A DNA stretch of 64,000 nucleotides from Acaudatibacter sp963835495 (GCA_963835495.1 CAWIFQ010000003.1:1860001-1924000), one strand, 5' to 3'. Shown: positions 25,573 through 35,661, counted from the first letter of the stretch. Numbers and translations: made by a program. Notes: generated from the letters alone by a model not told the origin.

Positions 25573-26110
25573 ATGTTCCACCCGAGTACGGAACGGCTGA
25601 TCGACTACTGGCGCGACCTGCGGGTCGATCAGCCGATACCGGCGCGCGCCGCCGTCGATCCCTCCGGATTCGTGGCGCTCGCGCCGCGCGCCTTCATCGC
25701 CAGCCGCGACGCGCGCGGTGGGTTCGAGCTGAGAACTCGCGGGCGAGATGGTGATCGAGCTGCATGGGCGGCAACTGCGCGGCGAACAGGTCGGGCGCCT
25801 CTGGCGGCCGATCCATCGCCAGCGTCTGGCCGGTCTGATGCAAGCTGCTCTTACGGCCGGCGAGCCACTGGTGATCGCCGCCGAGGCCTGGAGTCCCGAC
25901 GCTACGCGCCTTCGCCTCGAGGTCCTGTTTCTCCCGCTGCTCGGTCCGGGTGGGATAGCGGATCGGTTCCTGGGCCTCTACCAGCCGATCAGCGGCGTCT
26001 GGCGCGGGCCGGTCAGCGAGCTCGCCCTGTTGGCGGGTCATGGCGTCGCTGAAGAAACCCTGCCGTTCCACCTGCGGCTCGCCTCGGTCGACGGCCGCCA
26101 GACCGCCTAG
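25573..26110 (+). pseudogene. PAS domain protein (PAS_5 family), frameshifted
   Basis: Removing one A from the AA at 25734-25735 joins two frames into a 178-residue protein. The opening HPSTERLIDYWRDLR and the following AVDPSGFVALAPRAFI match the alphaproteobacterial PAS_5 family, and the second half (LHGRQLRGEQVGRLWRPIHR onwards) completes the domain. The corrected junction reads FELRLAGEMVIELHG. As given the reading frame breaks at about residue 54. An insertion error is likely because correction restores both frame and domain. Its stop shares a CTAG with the convergent gene. Confidence 0.75.
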
Positions 26111-26340
26111 AGGTCAGGCCCGCCCAGGGATGCGTCCCGCGGACCGCACGGCGCCGCGAACGAGCCCAGCGCGTAGATGCTTGCGCCGTCCTGTCTCAGC
26201 TCGACGCCCTGGTGGTGGCCGCTCGCGTGCAACAGTTCCTCAGCCTTGGCCCGAGCCCGGGCTTCGTTCCTGGCTGTGATCAGATAGAGCGACGGAACGG
26301 AGTAGCGGTCGTCGTCGATGAAAACTTCGAAATCTGCCAT
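26107..26340 (-). CDS. Small conserved hypothetical protein
   Basis: A 77-residue protein of unknown function. Its sequence (FEVFIDDDRYSVPSLYLITARNEARARAKAEELL) resembles short single-domain alpha/beta proteins found in Caulobacterales, with an amphipathic helix following two strands. The ATG at 26340 is well defined. Its TAG stop overlaps the stop of the convergent PAS gene. Confidence 0.65.
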   Translation of the reverse strand: MADFEVFIDDDRYSVPSLYLITARNEARARAKAEELLHASGHHQGVELRQDGASIYALGSFAAPCGPRDASLGGPDL

Positions 26341-26645
26341 CTGAACCCAAACTGGGGCGCAGCGCGACGGGGAGGAGACGCGCTTGCGGCCACCAGCATG
26401 CAGTTAGGCGCGCTTCTGGACTTGTAATCAACTGGTATTTTGCTTTGCGACCAGATTTCCACGCGAGCGTTCAAGCTACTTATACATGATGAGCGGAGGG
26501 CTGATCTGCTGCTCATTTTGCTGATTACATATATTACGCTTTTTGAGTAAGTGGCTGGTTTTAAGATAAAAGAGCTATTGGCGCCGTTGACGCCTTTGGC
26601 GTCCTTGCTAGGATGCCGTTGGCGGCATTTCGAGGGTGGGATCCC
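26341..26645. other. A/T-rich intergenic region
   Basis: About 305 bp noticeably richer in A/T than its surroundings, between two divergently transcribed small genes. It holds the candidate promoter at 26587-26614 for the rightward gene; no RNA gene or open frame of note is seen. Confidence 0.5.
26587..26614 (+). promoter_or_regulatory. Candidate housekeeping-sigma promoter
   Basis: TTGACG (26587-26592), a 16-bp spacer, then GC-TAGGAT ending at 26614, which resembles the Caulobacter housekeeping consensus. It lies 32 bp upstream of the ATG of the ribbon-helix-helix gene. Confidence 0.45.
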
Positions 26646-26873
26646 ATGTCCGAGACCAATCGCGAGGAACGTCTGCAGATCATGCTGACGGAGGACGAAC
26701 TGCGCATCGTCGATGACTGGCGCTTCAGCCAGCGCATGCCCAGTCGCGCCTCGGCGGTGCGGGAGCTGCTACGCCGCGGCTTGGCGGCCGAGGGCTTCCT
26801 GCGCAGCGACGAGCGGATGAAGTCGAAGGACTTCGGCGTGATCGAGAGCAACGGCTCCGACGAGAGCCTCTAG
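26646..26873 (+). CDS. Ribbon-helix-helix-like small protein
   Basis: A 75-residue protein with an RHH-type pattern: a short strand (ERLQIMLTEDELRIVDDWRF) followed by two helices (SRASAVRELLRRGLAAEGF). Such proteins are usually dimeric DNA-binding regulators; the target is unknown. The ATG at 26646 follows a GGGTGGGA sequence; an ATG 33 bp upstream is less likely. It precedes proS by 67 bp on the same strand. Confidence 0.75.
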   Translation: MSETNREERLQIMLTEDELRIVDDWRFSQRMPSRASAVRELLRRGLAAEGFLRSDERMKSKDFGVIESNGSDESL

Positions 26874-26940
26874 CGCCGGCGGCTCCGAGGGTGCGCGCCG
26901 GCCGCCCCGCGCCGCTATGCAGCCGCGCAAGGAGTTCCCC

Positions 26941-28498
26941 ATGCAGCGCGCGCTCAGCGTCAGCCGGATGACCGGCAATCGCTCGACCTTTCCCGAATGG
27001 TACCAGGCCGTGGTCCGCGAGGCTGACCTCGCCGAGAACAGCCCGGTGCGCGGCATGATGATCATCAAGCCGTGGGGCTACGGCGTGTGGGAGGAAATCC
27101 AGCGCGACCTCGACCGGCGGATCAAGGAGACCGGCCACGTCAACGCCTACTTCCCGCTGCTGATCCCGCTCTCCTTCTTCGCCAAGGAAGCCGAGCACGT
27201 CGAAGGCTTCGCCAAGGAGATGGCGGTGGTGACCCACCACCGGCTGCGGGCGGTCGACGGCAAGCTGGAGGTCGATCCCGAGGCCAGGCTGGAGGAGCCG
27301 CTGATCGTCCGCCCGACGTCGGAGACAATCATCGCCGACGCGTTCCAGCGCTGGATAAAAAGCCACCGCGACCTGCCGCTGCTGATCAACCAGTGGGCCA
27401 ATGTGGTGCGCTGGGAGATGCGCACGCGCCTCTTCCTGCGCACGTCCGAGTTCCTTTGGCAGGAAGGCCACACCGCCCACGCCGACGAGGCCGACGCGCG
27501 GGCGGAGACCATGCGCATGCTGGAGGTCTACCGCGCCTTCTCGGAAGAGACGCTGGCGATGCCGGTGATCGCCGGCGAGAAGCCGGAGAACGAGCGCTTC
27601 CCCGGCGCGGTCGCCACCTATTCGATCGAGGCGATGATGCAGGACGGCAAGGCGCTGCAGGCCGGCACCTCGCACTACCTCGGCCAGAACTTCGCCCGTG
27701 CCCAGAACATCCGCTTCCAGAGCGCGGCCGGCGAGCTGGAGTACTGCCACACCACCAGCTGGGGCGCCTCGACCCGCATGATCGGCGGGGTGATCATGAC
27801 CCATGGCGACGACGACGGCCTGCGCCTGCCGCCCGCCATCGCGCCGCGCCAGAGTGGTGATCGTGCCGATCCTGCGCGACAAGCCGGAGGACGCCGAAGT
27901 GCTGGCATACGGCGAGGCGCTGGCCAAGGCGCTGAATGCCCAGACGGCGCTCGGCGAGCGCGTGCGCGCGCTGCTGGACACCCGCGGCGCCCGCTCGGCC
28001 GATAAGCGCTGGGAGTGGGTCCGCCGGGGCGCGCCGATCATCGTCGAGGTCGGGCCGCGCGACGCCGCCGCCGGGCAGGTGACCTACATGCGCCGCGACC
28101 GCCTGCGCGACGGCGAGAAGATCGCCTCCCACGCCGTGCCGCGCGACACCTTCATCGCCGCCGCGCCCGGCATCCTGGCCGAGATCCAGGCCAATCTCTA
28201 CGCCGACGCCAAGGCTCAGCTCGACAACAATATCCGCAGCGATATCCGCAGCTTCGAACAGCTTGCCGAGTATTTCGGCGCGGCGGTCGACGAAGACGAG
28301 GGCAGCGCCTTCAAGGGCTGGGTCCGCGCCCCCTGGTCAAGGCCGACGGGCGCGGCGCTGGAGGCGATCGACGAGCGGCTCAAGGGACTGAAACTCACCC
28401 TGCGCAACATCCCGCTCGAGCAGAACCCGGTCAGCGGCCCATGCCTCTTCACCGGCGAGCCGGCGGTCGAGGAAGTCCTGATCTCACGGGCCTACTGA
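26941..28498 (+). pseudogene. proS: Prolyl-tRNA synthetase (archaeal/eukaryal-type), frameshifted
   Basis: A class II synthetase charging tRNA-Pro, of the short (type 3) family without the bacterial editing insert. The start at 26941 has AAGGAG 7 nt upstream. The catalytic core is clear: VNAYFPLLIPLSFF, RPTSETIIADAF (motif 2 region), YSIEAMMQDGKALQAGTSHYLGQ and HGDDDGLRLPPAIAP (motif 3), then an anticodon-binding domain. One extra A at 27853 breaks the frame; removing it gives ...APRQVVIVPILR and an intact 518-residue protein. This gene should be essential, so a sequence error is much more likely than real loss, unless a second proS exists. Confidence 0.85.
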
Positions 28499-28506
28499 GC
28501 CGGGCG

Positions 28507-29445
28507 TCATCGCCCGAAAGCGTCCATCGCGTTCAGCGCGGCGGGCCCGACAACGATGAGGAAGATGGTCGGGAACACCAGCAACATCATCGGCAGGGTG
28601 AGCAACGTCGGCATCTGGTTGCCACGCTCTTCCATCCTGATCAGGGCCTCGTTGCGCATTTCCGCGGCCGCCGAGCGCAGCGCCTCCGCCAGCGGTGTGC
28701 CGTAGCGCAGCGACTGTGAAAGGATCGTCGCCACCGCGTGGATGTTCGGCAGGTTGACCCGCTCGGCCAGTTTGGCGAGGCCCTCGTCGAAATTGGCCAG
28801 CACCCGCATGTCGGCCGCGGTCAGCGCCAGTTCCTCGGCAAGTTGGGGTTCGGAGGCCTTGAGCGCGTCGGCGACCCGCAGCAGCGCGTTCTCGAGCCCA
28901 AGACCCGCTTCCACGCAGACAACCAGCAGCTCGAGCGCCTCGGGCAACCCCCTGGCGATGGAAGCAGCGCGCCTGTCCGCGGCGCCATGCGCCAGCAGCA
29001 TCGGCAGGAACCAGCCGGCTGTCGCGCCGACAAGCGCAAGGGCGAGCGGGATCCACATCATCCCGCGGCCGTGAAACAGATGCCGTGCGACGAGGAACGC
29101 CGCTCCGGCCAGCAACGCCGCGCTCAGCATCTCAGCCGCTGTCAGCGCGACTGGCGCGTGCTTCTGGCTGATGTGCAGGCGCGCGAGGATCCGGATCACT
29201 TCGCGCTCGTGCGGCGCGCCGGTGGGATAGCGCAGGAACGTCCCTTCCGCCGCCGCTTCCGCTGGCGCATGGGCCTGCGCCGGGCCAGCGACGACCGACA
29301 ACTCTGGGATCGCTAGACCAAGCCGCGCCGCCGCCGCGCGCTGATCGGAGCGCCTCAGCCCGGCGAACACCAGGATGACGGCGATCGTCATCGCCGCGGC
29401 GAAGATGATCGTGATGGCGTCCGAGAACAGCGGCATGGCTTCCAT
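28507..29445 (-). CDS. tadC: Tad pilus inner-membrane protein TadC
   Basis: A 312-residue type II secretion F-domain protein, the partner of TadB in the inner-membrane platform of the Tad/Flp pilus. It has an N-terminal span (SDAITIIFAAAMTIAVILVF), a pair of central spans, the F-domain helix bundle (RGLPEALELLVVCVEAGLGLENAL) and a C-terminal span ending LIVVGPAAL. The ATG at 29445 overlaps the tadB stop by 3 bp. The open frame continuing upstream is tadB read in the wrong frame. It is last of cpaE-cpaF-tadB-tadC, with no tadD following. Confidence 0.9.
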   Translation of the reverse strand: MEAMPLFSDAITIIFAAAMTIAVILVFAGLRRSDQRAAAARLGLAIPELSVVAGPAQAHAPAEAAAEGTFLRYPTGAPHEREVIRILARLHISQKHAPVALTAAEMLSAALLAGAAFLVARHLFHGRGMMWIPLALALVGATAGWFLPMLLAHGAADRRAASIARGLPEALELLVVCVEAGLGLENALLRVADALKASEPQLAEELALTAADMRVLANFDEGLAKLAERVNLPNIHAVATILSQSLRYGTPLAEALRSAAAEMRNEALIRMEERGNQMPTLLTLPMMLLVFPTIFLIVVGPAALNAMDAFGR

Positions 29446-30405
29446 CACTCGCTCGAGACGCTGTTCATCATGTTGCGCATCACGACGAGGCCGGTCAGCA
29501 ACCCACCGATCGCGCCGCCCAGGATCCAGTTGCCGCGGGGGTCCGCAAGCAACGGCTTCAGATAGCCCGGGCTGATGACCAGCAGGCCGCCCATCACCAG
29601 GAACGGCAGAGCGCTCAGGATGTAGGTCGAGAGGCGGACCTCCGCCGTGACGGCCTTGGCCTTGAGCCGCATGATGCGGCGCTTGCGGATGATCTCCGAG
29701 AGCGACTTCGAGCGTTGCGGCGAGGTTGCCGCCGGTGGCGTACTGCAGAGCCACCGCGACGGCGAAGAACCTGAAGTCAGGCAGGCTGATCCACGTCGCC
29801 GCCTTCGCCAAGGCTTCGTCGAGGGGGACGCCAATCTCGGTCTGGTCGGCCAGACCCGCGAAGACCGCGTCCACTGGCGGCGGCGCCTCCTTGCCGACGG
29901 CACGCACCGCGGCGGTCAGCGGGATGCCGGCGCGCAGCGCGCGCACAACCATGTCGACAGCGTCGGGAAACCTTTCGAGGAACAGCGCCTCCATCTTGCG
30001 CTGCTCAAGCGCCAGCAGGACGCGAGGTGTCGCCGCCACGGCGATCGCCGTCAGAGACATCGCAAGCCACGCCGGCGATTTCAGCACCGCGTGGAGCAGG
30101 AACCACACCGACGCCCCGCCCAGCAGCGCGCCGAGAACCAGGGTCAGCGGTGACACCGTCACGCCCCACCGACGCCGGACGTCCAGCGCGAACAGTCGCT
30201 GGATCAGCGGGACCGCGCCCTCGAAGCCGCGCTGCAATAGACCGGTCGTCGGGCCGGGAATCAGCCGCGGCTCCGCGCCGGTTGCGACCAGGGCCAGGCG
30301 GCTCTTGATCGCCGCACGCCTGGCGAAGTGGGCCCGGACCGCTTCCGCGCCCCCCGCGAGGACGCCGACGCAGAGCGCGATCAACAGGTCGATCAGGGCG
30401 GTCAC
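29445..30405 (-). pseudogene. tadB: Tad pilus inner-membrane protein TadB, frameshifted
   Basis: Deleting one base at 29706 joins two frames into a 319-residue TadB of normal length. The N-terminal frame has a membrane span and the F-domain core (ERFPDAVDMVVRALRAGIPLTAAV); the C-terminal frame has ESLSEIIRKRRIMRLKAKAV and two closing spans (YILSALPFLVMGGLLVIS and WILGGAIGGLLTGLVV). The GTG start overlaps the cpaF stop (GTGA). The inserted base disrupts a GATTC site, one of three such cases in the window. The gene is probably intact in the organism. Confidence 0.85.
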
Positions 30406-31689
30406 GCTGCCCGCGCCTCCGGCGCGCGGAGCGTGGCGAGAAATGCGTCGGCGAGCCCGTAGTAGCCCAGGCGGCCGAGGAAGCGGGGCTGGCCTGCAGC
30501 AGGCTCGAACACGCCGTTCAGGCTGCCGTCCGGATTCTCGCTGAGGTAGCGGTATTCGAACAGCGGATTGAGCGCGATCGTCTCGCCTTCCATATGCGAG
30601 ACCTCGACGACCTCGGTGACCCGGCGCACGCCGTCGCGCATGCGCTCGGTCTGCACGATCAGGTCGACCGCGCTGGTGATCTGTGCGCGGATCGCCCGCT
30701 CCGGCAGGCTGGTGTTGGCCATCAGGATCAGGTTCTCGAGCCGCGCCAGCGCGTCGCGCGCCGAGTTGGCGTGGATGGTCGACATCGAGCCGTTGTGGCC
30801 GGTGTTCATCGCCTGCATCATGTCGAACGCCTCGGCGCCGCGGACCTCGCCGACGATGATGCGGTCGGGCCGCATGCGCAGGGCGTTGCGGACCAGATCG
30901 CGCTGAACCACCTCGCCGCGGCCCTCGATATTCGGCGGGCGCGTCTCCAGGCCGAGCACATGCGGCTGCTGCAGCTGCAGCTCCGCCGTGTCTTCGATGG
31001 TGATGATCCGCTGGTCCGGCTCGATCATGCGCGAGAGCGCGTTCAGCAGCGTGGTCTTGCCCGAGCCGGTGCCGCCCGAAATGATGATGTTCAGGCGGCA
31101 GCGGGCGGCGATTTCGAGCGCGCGGCCGAGCGCCGGCGAGACGGTGCCGAGTTCGACGAACCTCGAGAAATCAACGACGGCCTTGGAGAACTTGCGGATC
31201 GAGATGCAGGGGCCCATCCACGCTCAGCGGCGGGATGATGACGTTCACGCGGCTGCCGTCGAGCCAGGCGCGCATCCAGCATCGGGCTCGACTCGTCGAT
31301 GCGGCGGCCGATCGACGAGGCGATGCGCTGGGCGACGTGCATGACGTGCGCGTCGTTGCCGGAACCGCAGCGGGGTCAGCTCGAGCTTGCCCCTGCGCTC
31401 GGCGTAGATCCTGTTCGGGCCGTTGACGAGGATGTCGGCCACGCTGTCGTCGCGCAGCAGCGACTTCCAGCGGGCCAAGCCCGACGATGTCGCTGACGAT
31501 CTCCGTGGCCAGGCCGCGTTGCTCGCCGACATTGAGCAGGAGGCGTCGCTCATTGGCGATCTGCGCGACGAATTGCTCGATCTTGGCGAACAGCTGCGCC
31601 TCGGTCAGCCGGATGGCGGCCGACGGCTCGATGCGCTGAAGCACTTCGTCGCGGATGACGTCGGCGGCGGAGACGCTGTTGACGGGCAT
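30402..31689 (-). pseudogene. cpaF: Tad pilus assembly ATPase CpaF/TadA, four frameshifts
   Basis: The ATPase that powers Tad pilus assembly. The C-terminal two-thirds is intact and has Walker A (SGGTGSGKTT), the Asp box, Walker B region (RMRPDRIIVGEVRGAEAFDMMQ) and His box (GSMSTIHANS). The N-terminal part jumps frame four times, at about 31464, 31360, 31265 and 31209-31212; each is fixed by removing one base, giving LEYLDED-type N-terminal-domain sequence such as DDSVADILVNGPNRIYAERR and SSPMLDARLLDGSRVNVIIP. The corrected length of 427 aa is typical. Four independent one-base insertions in 260 bp point to a local sequence-quality problem. Confidence 0.85.
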
Positions 31690-31707
31690 TGCCGGTCCCT
31701 CCCCCGG

Positions 31708-32896
31708 TCAGCCGAACAGCCGCGCAAGCAGCGGCCGTCCGTGCGAGCGGCGCCTGGCCGGCAACTTGCTGGAGCAGCGGGGCGAGCCCACGCTGCAGCT
31801 CGGGACAGTCCGGCCTGGCGCCGATCCCAAGGTTGCTGGCGATGGCGATGTCGCGCGCGAACGGAATGACCATGTCCGGCAGCCGGCCGGCGGCCTTGGC
31901 GAAGTCGTCCATCGGCAGTTCGCCTGGGCTGCCGTGGCGGTTCAGTATGTGCAGGACCGGACGGCCAGGCACGTCGTCTCCGAGCACCTCGCGCCAGCGC
32001 CTCACCTCGCGGGCGGAGGCCAGGCGCCCGTCGCTGACCAGCACGAACGTGCCGGGAAGCTGCAGCGCGCGGGGCATCAGACCCGTGGTCATGTTCGAGA
32101 CATCCAGCACCACGTAGCGATAGTGCTGCTGGAATTGGGCGAGGAGCTGGAGGACGGACTCTTCGTTGAACTGGGGTTGTTTATCGAGCGGCGCCATGGA
32201 CGCCATCAGGTCCAGGCGGTCGGACACGTGGATGACCCCACGCTCGATGAACAGCGGGTCGACGCGCTCGACGCTCTCCAGCGCGATCCGCAATGCGTCG
32301 TTGGGGGCTACGTCGAGCTGCAGCGCCGCATCGCCAAAGCGGAGCTGAAGATCCAGCATCACGACCGGCCGAGGCGCGCGCGCCAGCTCCCACGCGGTCC
32401 GGACCGCGATCGTGGTTGCGCCGACCCCGCCGCGGACGCCCATCACCGTGACCAGCTGGCCCGACGGCGGGCCTTCGCGCTCATGAGCGCCGTTGAGGAT
32501 GCGGCTGCACGCCTTCGTCACCAGACTGCTCACCAGCGGCTTGAAGATGTAATCGGCGACGCCGGCTTCGCGCAGGTGCCGATAGAGGCTCAGATCGTCC
32601 GCCTCGCCCAGGACGATGACGCCGGTCGACGGCGAGCACGCGCTCATGAGTTCCGGGATCGACGCCATTGGATCTTGCCCGTCGGCATCGACGATCAGCA
32701 GCTGAAGCGCGCCAACGTTGGAAATCTCCGAGGTGGCCGTCTTGACACCACCTGGCCTGAACAAGGCGTCGGTGACGCCCAGCCCGACCAGACACTGGCG
32801 GATGACGCTCTCGCTTTCCTTGTCCCTTGCGTAGATCAGCGCACGCGGCTTCGACGCATCCGGCAAATCAACGGGAGGGGTGGATGAGCTGGTCAT
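31708..32896 (-). CDS. cpaE: Pilus assembly protein CpaE/TadZ
   Basis: A MinD/ParA-like ATPase that localises the Tad machine at the pole. An atypical receiver-like domain (residues about 15-130) precedes the ATPase domain with a deviant Walker A (MGVRGGVGATTIAV, Arg in place of the usual Lys). As given the frame stays open to 31550 (448 aa), but the last 65 or so residues overlap cpaF and are not CpaE-like. Removing one base at 31747 gives a normal C-terminus (PLLARLFG) with a stop at 31708 and 395 aa. The ATG is at 32896; the gene leads a leftward cpaE-cpaF-tadB-tadC operon. Confidence 0.88.
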
Positions 32897-32918
32897 AGTT
32901 TATCGCCTGTGGGTCCCA

Positions 32919-32934
32919 TTAACTTTTCAGTAAC
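32919..32934. promoter_or_regulatory. Weak CtrA-like box upstream of cpaE
   Basis: TTAA-N7-GTAAC, one mismatch from TTAA-N7-TTAAC, lies 23 bp before the cpaE start in the cpaE/tadG divergent region. Caulobacter pilus genes are CtrA targets, which makes the match worth noting; alone it is weak. Confidence 0.25.
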
Positions 32935-33124
32935 TATTCGGCGTTGGCAAATTCTGCGAGCGCCGCACTATGTGTAGACTATCCATGGTGGTCAGACTTA
33001 CCTTGACTTGGATCAAGGACAACTGGCCACAAGTCGCGTTTCGGTGACGTCTATTGGGTCGAAGGGACGCCGGGCCGGTCAAGGCTGCGGCGCGCTGGCC
33101 GCAACGAGGCGTCGACGAAGGCGA

Positions 33125-35098
33125 ATGACTGCACGCCCGCACATTGGGGCCGCGACGCGCTTGGCGCGATTGGGCGTTCGGCTGCATGGCGCGGCGGGCG
33201 GCGGCGTCAGCGTGATCGCCGCGCTGCTGATGCCGATGTTAATCGTGATCGTCGCCCTGGTGGCCGAGTACGGCTACGGCCTGCACTGCAAGGCGCAGGA
33301 CCAGCGGGTGGCGGACCTCGCCGCCTACGCCGGCGCTTTGGCCTACACCTCCACCAGTTCCACCTCGACCATGAGTTCCGTCATCACCAACGTGGGCGCC
33401 CTCAACGGCGTCGTCGCCAGCAGTATCGCCGGCTCGCTGGTTCCCTCGCCGACTGGCGACGGCGCCCAGGCGGTCATGGTGATCGTCAACACCACGGCGC
33501 CGCTCCAGTTGGCGCAGGTGTTCGGCGGATCGTCGCGGTTGCCAGTCTCGGCGACGGCCTACGCGGAACTCAAGGTGAACTCGCAGGGCTGCATCGTCGC
33601 CCTCAACCGCAGCGGCGGCGGCGTGGCGCTGAGCGGCGGCACGGCGGTGCAGGCCCCGACCTGCGCCCTGGCCTCGAACGCGGCGGTGAGCGCGCCATGC
33701 GGCACGTCGATCACGACGATCGAGGTCGACTACAATTCATCATCGCCGCCGAGCCAGCCCTGCGGCGGCATCGTAGCGCCGTCCGGCCAAAGCCTGCGCA
33801 TCGTCAAGACGGTGACCGCTGACCCGTTGGCGGGCAACGCCGGCGTTTCGGCCGCGACCGCCCACATTCCCGCTGTCGCGGCGCTGACATCGCCGCCCGG
33901 TCCTGGCGTCATCGGGGGCTTTGCCGTGGACTTCGGCTACGCCTCCAGTTCGACCCAGGCCCAGCTCGCCGCCGATGGGTGCTCGGGCGCGTTCGCCGGC
34001 GCCACCTGGACCGTCGTCTGCGCCGGCGCGGGGCCCTTCCACTTCGGCGCCATCACCACGGGCGGGGGCATAACCGTCAACTTCAACACCGGCGGCTCGC
34101 CGTCGGCGGTCTACGACTTCAGCGGCGCCATTTCCAACACCGGCAATGCGATGGCGTTCGGTCCCGGGACTTACAACATCAACCAGGGGCTCATCACCGG
34201 CGGCGGAACCACCACCACATTCGGCGCCGGCCACTTCAACATCGGCGCAAGTTCGAGCGGCTGTAACGGTTCCAGCGGCTACAGCATCTGCAACGGCGGC
34301 GCCGTGCTGGCGTTCGGCGGCCCCAGCGCCTTCACGGCACAAGGCGGCGTCTACAACGGCTCGGGCGCCAGGCTCGTGCTGGGCGCTGGCTCGACCAACA
34401 GCTTCGATTTCGGCGCCGCCCGCGACGGCGCTTCGTTCGTGGCGGATGGCGGCTCCACGACGGTGTTCGCGGACGCCACCGGGTCCGGCAGCCTGTTCGA
34501 GCTGGCGGGCGACCTCGACGTCTCGTCCGGCGGCGGCAGTTGCCTGACCCTGCCGGCCGCGCTTCAGCACGACATCAACGGCAACTTCGCCACCGCGGGC
34601 GGCACGCTGCTCGGCGCGGGCGTCTACACCGTCAACGGCTACATCGGCCTCGGCGCGAACGGCGGCGGAAACGTCACCTGCGGCGGGGTCGATCTGGGCA
34701 TGAGCGGGACAGGCGTAACGCTCGTGACCTCCGCCGCCCGGCTGATCGGCGGCGGCAAGTGCGCGGGGCTGGCGTTCTGCATCGCGGCTGGCTTCAACAG
34801 CGTCACGCTGACCGCGCCCACGAGCGGCGCCACGGCGAACCTCGTCGTCATCGGACCGACCAACGGCAGCCTCGCAGGCGCAAGCTTCGCTGAAGGCGCG
34901 CGCAACACCAGCCTCTCCGGCGCGCTGTACTTCCCCACCGGGCCCATCACTCTCTCCGGAGGCGCGAGCGTCGGCAACGGCAGCGGCCAATGCCTGGAGT
35001 TCATCGGATCCCAGATTACCCTGACCGGAGGCACGGTGTTGGCTTCGAACTGCTTCGGCGGCGGCGCCAACTCGGGCGCCGTGGTGCTGGTCCAATGA
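33125..35098 (+). CDS. TadG-like protein with long Gly/Ser/Thr-rich extracytoplasmic region
   Basis: A 657-residue protein divergent from cpaE. The N-terminal region has a TadE/TadG-type membrane anchor (GGGVSVIAALLMPMLIVIVALVAEYG) followed by the KAQDQRVADLAAYAGALAY segment typical of Flp-assembly TadE/G-like proteins. The remaining roughly 550 residues are low-charge and rich in Gly, Ser, Thr, Asn and Ala, with repeated short strands (FGAGTYNI / FGAGHFNI / LGAGSTNS) suggesting a beta-helix-like surface domain, plus scattered cysteines. The ATG at 33125 is preferred; an in-frame start 117 bp upstream lacks support. The stop overlaps the next gene (ATGA). Confidence 0.75.
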   Translation: MTARPHIGAATRLARLGVRLHGAAGGGVSVIAALLMPMLIVIVALVAEYGYGLHCKAQDQRVADLAAYAGALAYTSTSSTSTMSSVITNVGALNGVVASSIAGSLVPSPTGDGAQAVMVIVNTTAPLQLAQVFGGSSRLPVSATAYAELKVNSQGCIVALNRSGGGVALSGGTAVQAPTCALASNAAVSAPCGTSITTIEVDYNSSSPPSQPCGGIVAPSGQSLRIVKTVTADPLAGNAGVSAATAHIPAVAALTSPPGPGVIGGFAVDFGYASSSTQAQLAADGCSGAFAGATWTVVCAGAGPFHFGAITTGGGITVNFNTGGSPSAVYDFSGAISNTGNAMAFGPGTYNINQGLITGGGTTTTFGAGHFNIGASSSGCNGSSGYSICNGGAVLAFGGPSAFTAQGGVYNGSGARLVLGAGSTNSFDFGAARDGASFVADGGSTTVFADATGSGSLFELAGDLDVSSGGGSCLTLPAALQHDINGNFATAGGTLLGAGVYTVNGYIGLGANGGGNVTCGGVDLGMSGTGVTLVTSAARLIGGGKCAGLAFCIAAGFNSVTLTAPTSGATANLVVIGPTNGSLAGASFAEGARNTSLSGALYFPTGPITLSGGASVGNGSGQCLEFIGSQITLTGGTVLASNCFGGGANSGAVVLVQ

Positions 35099-35661
35099 CC
35101 TGTGCAGCGCCCCCTAAATCCGGGCTTCGGCGCGACGCACGCGGCGCCGCGGCGGTGGAATTCGCGCTGGTGGCGCCGATCTTCTGCCTGCTGCTCGCCG
35201 CCGCCATCGATTTCGGCGGCGCGCTCTACACCAACCTGAAGCTGGACGCCGCGGTCGCCGCCGGCGCGAACTACGCCCAGGTCAATGCGGCGAACGTCAG
35301 CGCCGCGAACGGCTCGGCCCTCGCCCTCAACATCGCCAATATCGTCAAGACCAGCGATGGCGCGACCTACGCGGACGCCGCCGTGGTGGTGAACAATGGT
35401 CCCAGCGCCACCGTCACCGGCGGCGCGGTCAGCTCCGGCGGAACCCCGACGGGCGCGGACGCCTGCTATTGCCCGACGGGGTCGGGCGACAGCCTGGTCT
35501 GGGGCGGCGCGACCGCCTGCGGCGCCGCCTGTCCCGCCAGCGGCGTCGCCGGCAAGTTCGTCACGATCAGCGTCCGGCGCAACTACAGCCCGATCTTCTC
35601 CAGCTACGGCCTGGTCCAGAACCAGACCATCCGCGCCAGCGCGGTCGTTGAAACCCAATGA
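35095..35661 (+). CDS. TadE-like pseudopilin
   Basis: A 188-residue protein with the TadE signature: a short basic N-terminus, then RGAAAVEFALVAPIFCLLLAAAIDFGGALY, with the conserved Glu near the start of the hydrophobic helix. TadE proteins are pseudopilins processed by the CpaA/TadV prepilin peptidase and needed for Tad pilus assembly. The extracytoplasmic part holds two Cys pairs (CYC and CGAAC). It is linked to its neighbours by 4-bp overlaps on both sides. Confidence 0.85.
   Translation: MTCAAPPKSGLRRDARGAAAVEFALVAPIFCLLLAAAIDFGGALYTNLKLDAAVAAGANYAQVNAANVSAANGSALALNIANIVKTSDGATYADAAVVVNNGPSATVTGGAVSSGGTPTGADACYCPTGSGDSLVWGGATACGAACPASGVAGKFVTISVRRNYSPIFSSYGLVQNQTIRASAVVETQ

Noticed and set aside
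28507..30405. One 632-residue protein fusing TadB and TadC
   Set aside because: The middle section is out-of-frame tadB; a one-base correction restores separate TadB and TadC with an ATGA overlap.
33008..33124. Upstream in-frame start of the TadG-like protein
   Set aside because: The added Arg-rich residues have no support and would bury the membrane anchor; the ATG at 33125 gives the expected N-terminus.
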